64,000 nt of DNA. Origin: Albula goreensis (lineage: Eukaryota > Chordata > Actinopteri > Albuliformes > Albulidae). A program made the position numbers and the translations under genes. Positions 61,311-64,000 of the stretch are shown here, piece by piece. Positions within the stretch are counted from its first letter, which is position 1. Each line of letters starts with the position of its first letter. The DNA is taken from assembly GCA_022829145.1 (NCBI GenBank), contig CM040755.1, forward strand, positions 19,630,563-19,694,562. Direction: 5' to 3'. The notes below the pieces were generated by a model that saw only the letters and a list, made by a program, of their open reading frames with translations, did not search any database and had not been told where the DNA came from.

Positions 61311-64000
61311 CCTGGAGGACGAGGTCACTCCCAGTGCAAACACTGAAAAATGCACTTCAGCCTGAGCACTGGATAACATGTTTGTGTCAAGGTGTTTTAT
61401 TGGACTCAGGCTCATGTTGATTGGTTAACTTCTCTGTACCATGCTTCTATGCAGTCAAAAGGATTTTATCACTGCAACTCCCACGTGCTTCACCTTTACT
61501 GTCAATTATACTCTTGTCCTTTGGTAATTGGCATTATCGTTGAAGGATGAGAAGAAGTGTGTCAGAGACAGACAGAGAGGTCTCCGCTTCAGAGACACAG
61601 GCAGACAGAGATAGGCTTTTACTTACCCACACAGGAGGAAGCAGGAAGGCAAAGACTGCTGGGGAGTTGCAGACAGACAAACAGGCAGAAACCTATATTT
61701 GTTGAGTCCTACAGGTGAAGGTCCAGTCATGGGAGTTAAATGGAAGCATACTGCAGCTCTTTCTGGAAGTCTGATCTCCTGGCATAGTAGGCCCTCTCTT
61801 CATAGAATCCATTTGCTGAGCTATTAACATTAATAAAAAAACAATAAAAATTAAAACCAAGCATAAATTATTTTCTATTAGGCTAATAATCTTGTGAGTA
61901 ATAACAGAAGCTCACATATTGTTAGAGATTATAAATGATGGCTGTTTTGCCACTTTTAATGATTACAGTATGAGTGAAGGAAGTGGTTTTACTGTAGTGA
62001 TGTACTTAAACGTATAGTCACGTGTTATTTACTTGTTCTATTGCATGCTGTAAAGTATAGCTGTAATATTGTATTGTCTGTTAAAACCTGAATTAAGTAT
62101 ATATGGCAGTGAATTGATTTGAATATATGCCTAACACATAAGAAAATTTTAAATATGTTGATATATATTTCTTAAAAAAGTTCCCTTCCCTACACAAAAT
62201 GATTTGGCAATATTTCCTTAGTATTTTCATACAAATTGCAGGGAGAATTGTAATTCACTTAATCAGGGAATTCAACCAGAACTAGTATGAAAAAAGCATC
62301 TTAAGTGGTTCTTAGCCAAGTGTTATTACCACCGTGGTTTTGCCCGAGGTACATTCCATACACACAGCTTCAAATCACAAAGCAAAGGGTAAGTGCAGTA
62401 TTATCTACCCATAAATGTTATTTCCCAGTCTGCTCTCTCACCCAACACTGATTAAATAAATCAACATTCAAGCAATGCTAATAGCAGTGTATGCATTATG
62501 CAGGCTGTGTTTGACTCATTTTTATACACCGCTGGTTGAATGCACAGTATACAACTCCAGCTAGCAAGCATGCAGTGCAAATATTTCCCCAGTAACCTTA
62601 TAAACATGATATCTATGTCACATCTGTCATATATGCAAAACATTGATCACAGCACATGTGAGATTGTTTTAAGGGGAAGTAAAAAAAAACTACTTTTACG
62701 GACAAATTACTCATACTTTCACCAACCTGTCAATTTTCCAACTTGTGTGACTGTGTACACTCAATGACATTTTGTCATATATGGAAAAAAAAAATTGTGA
62801 TGATTTATTTTTAAGTTAGACTTTAGTGACTTCCAGGCCCATGTATGGCAGCTTCATGCAACTTCTAAAACTCAAGGATTAATCTAGATCAGGTTCTGTC
62901 AGACTATGCTATGGAATGTAGGCTGTTTATGTCACTGCCCTGCTAAACTAATGCACTACAAGAGATATGGGCACCTACACCGCTAGAGTCAGATCTGTAC
63001 ATTTGGTTTTCCTGTTCATTGTAGGAAAAGCCATTTTAGTGTCATAAATAGGTCTTTCTATTCAGCTTTATATAAAGCCTTCATTTCATGCCATTAATTC
63101 ACATTTCCCTATTATGTTGTACAAAGTGCTACTGACATTCTGACATTCATGTTAAAGTGTGTGGTAGAGTGATGGTCCACATCCCTCGCCCTTGATATTT
63201 CTCAGCTTAAACTGAGGTGTCAGTATTGCCATACTGGTGTCATGTTTTATTCATTTTCACCCACCCACCTTGAAGCTGGAAGCCAGGTTTCCAAAATGAT
63301 GTTCTTGACAGAGTGCCTCCATTCTGTTAGACACTACAGTAACACAGAGTGGTTCTTAGAATGAAAAGGAAGAGATAAAATCCCATCCAAGATTTCCTAT
63401 TTTGTCTTTGTACACAACCATTTTCAGAGCAAGAATGTGGTCCAGCTAACCTGTCACATTACAATATCGTGTGTGATCACCAGTATAATATCTGTCTTCA
63501 TTTTAGTTACTAGTTATTTAAAATAGATTTCAGTAAACTGTATAACCATGGTCTTCAGCTGGTGCTGCAAAGTCACTGGATCTGTTCATTTTACAAGTAC
63601 TTTAAAATTAGCAGCCGCTTCTCACCCAGGGAACCATGTGAGATGGGTTCGGTGTTTAATAGCCACTGCTGTGTATTTTGTAAAATCCATATGTGGTCCA
63701 CAGGAGCAGTGGATTCTGACAAACAGGAGTTTGGAACATCAAATTGCAGGTGGGTGGGCTGATGAGATTTGTTATATTAAGAGTTTAGTTGCAGCTGAAG
63801 TGCAGCAGAAATTCCCATCTCCAGGGGAGTGGAGGGGGGAAAGAGAGAGAATGAGCATGTGAAATGAGTCACCAAGCACTAGGTGCAGCTAAAGGTTAAT
63901 AATCTTGTTTGAGAGGAGATCCATTTCACCTCTAAGGGGTCAGAACACAGCATTGGGGTGACGTTGCAGTTGGCTGAGCTCCCGCTCTTAGAACTATGCA
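61311..64000. other. Non-coding end of window, no gene recognised
   Basis: A degenerate CAGACAGA-rich patch lies at about 61563-61692. The remainder is AT-rich. The plus frames at 63548-63862 overlap in two registers and show no family features. No exon at the right edge can be supported. Confidence 0.5.

Overview
The window looks like vertebrate nuclear DNA, most likely from a ray-finned fish. The evidence is the very dense and long (AC/GT)n, (TC)n and (ATT)n microsatellites, CpG depletion over almost the whole length, remnants of PIF/Harbinger-like and hAT-like DNA transposons with fish-type terminal repeats, and no recognisable Alu, L1 or other mammalian repeats. There are no operons, bacterial genes, rRNA, tRNA or CRISPR arrays. 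The species cannot be named from the sequence.

I could recognise no complete protein-coding gene. Almost all open frames are short and simple-repeat or chance frames, and several begin at TTG or GTG. The window reads as a gene desert or the inside of very large introns. The best gene-related signals are a compact CpG-rich segment at about 27.75-28.01 kb, the densest CpG cluster I found, with a Kozak-like ATG followed eight codons later by a splice donor; two splice-bounded open segments whose lengths are multiples of three (23554-23640 and 41438-41707); and a CpG-dense 44-codon open stretch near 49.6 kb. None could be tied to a known protein.

Layout. 1-13.4 kb: AT-rich non-coding DNA with candidate conserved elements near 8.6-10.1 and 11.7-12.4 kb. 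13.46-15.69 kb: a degenerate PIF/Harbinger-type transposon with a 3-bp target-site duplication and a broken Myb/SANT-like gene on the minus strand, itself interrupted by a second, 613-bp element with 17-bp inverted termini. 15.7-21.8 kb: candidate regulatory DNA and microsatellites. 21.86-22.37 kb: a 29-bp minisatellite of 17 full copies with a higher-order variant pattern. 22.4-36.6 kb: non-coding DNA containing the CpG-rich segment and strong conserved-element candidates at 30.7-31.3 and 32.0-32.5 kb. 36.6-49.0 kb: three long microsatellites and little else apart from the 41.4-kb exon candidate. 49.2-64 kb: more conserved-element candidates, a 518-bp hAT-like MITE (51547-52064), and a 183-codon unassigned frame.

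The many homeodomain-type (TAATTA/ATTA) motif clusters in long low-repeat stretches suggest distal enhancers of a developmental regulator. That is inference from sequence texture only; no alignment was possible.
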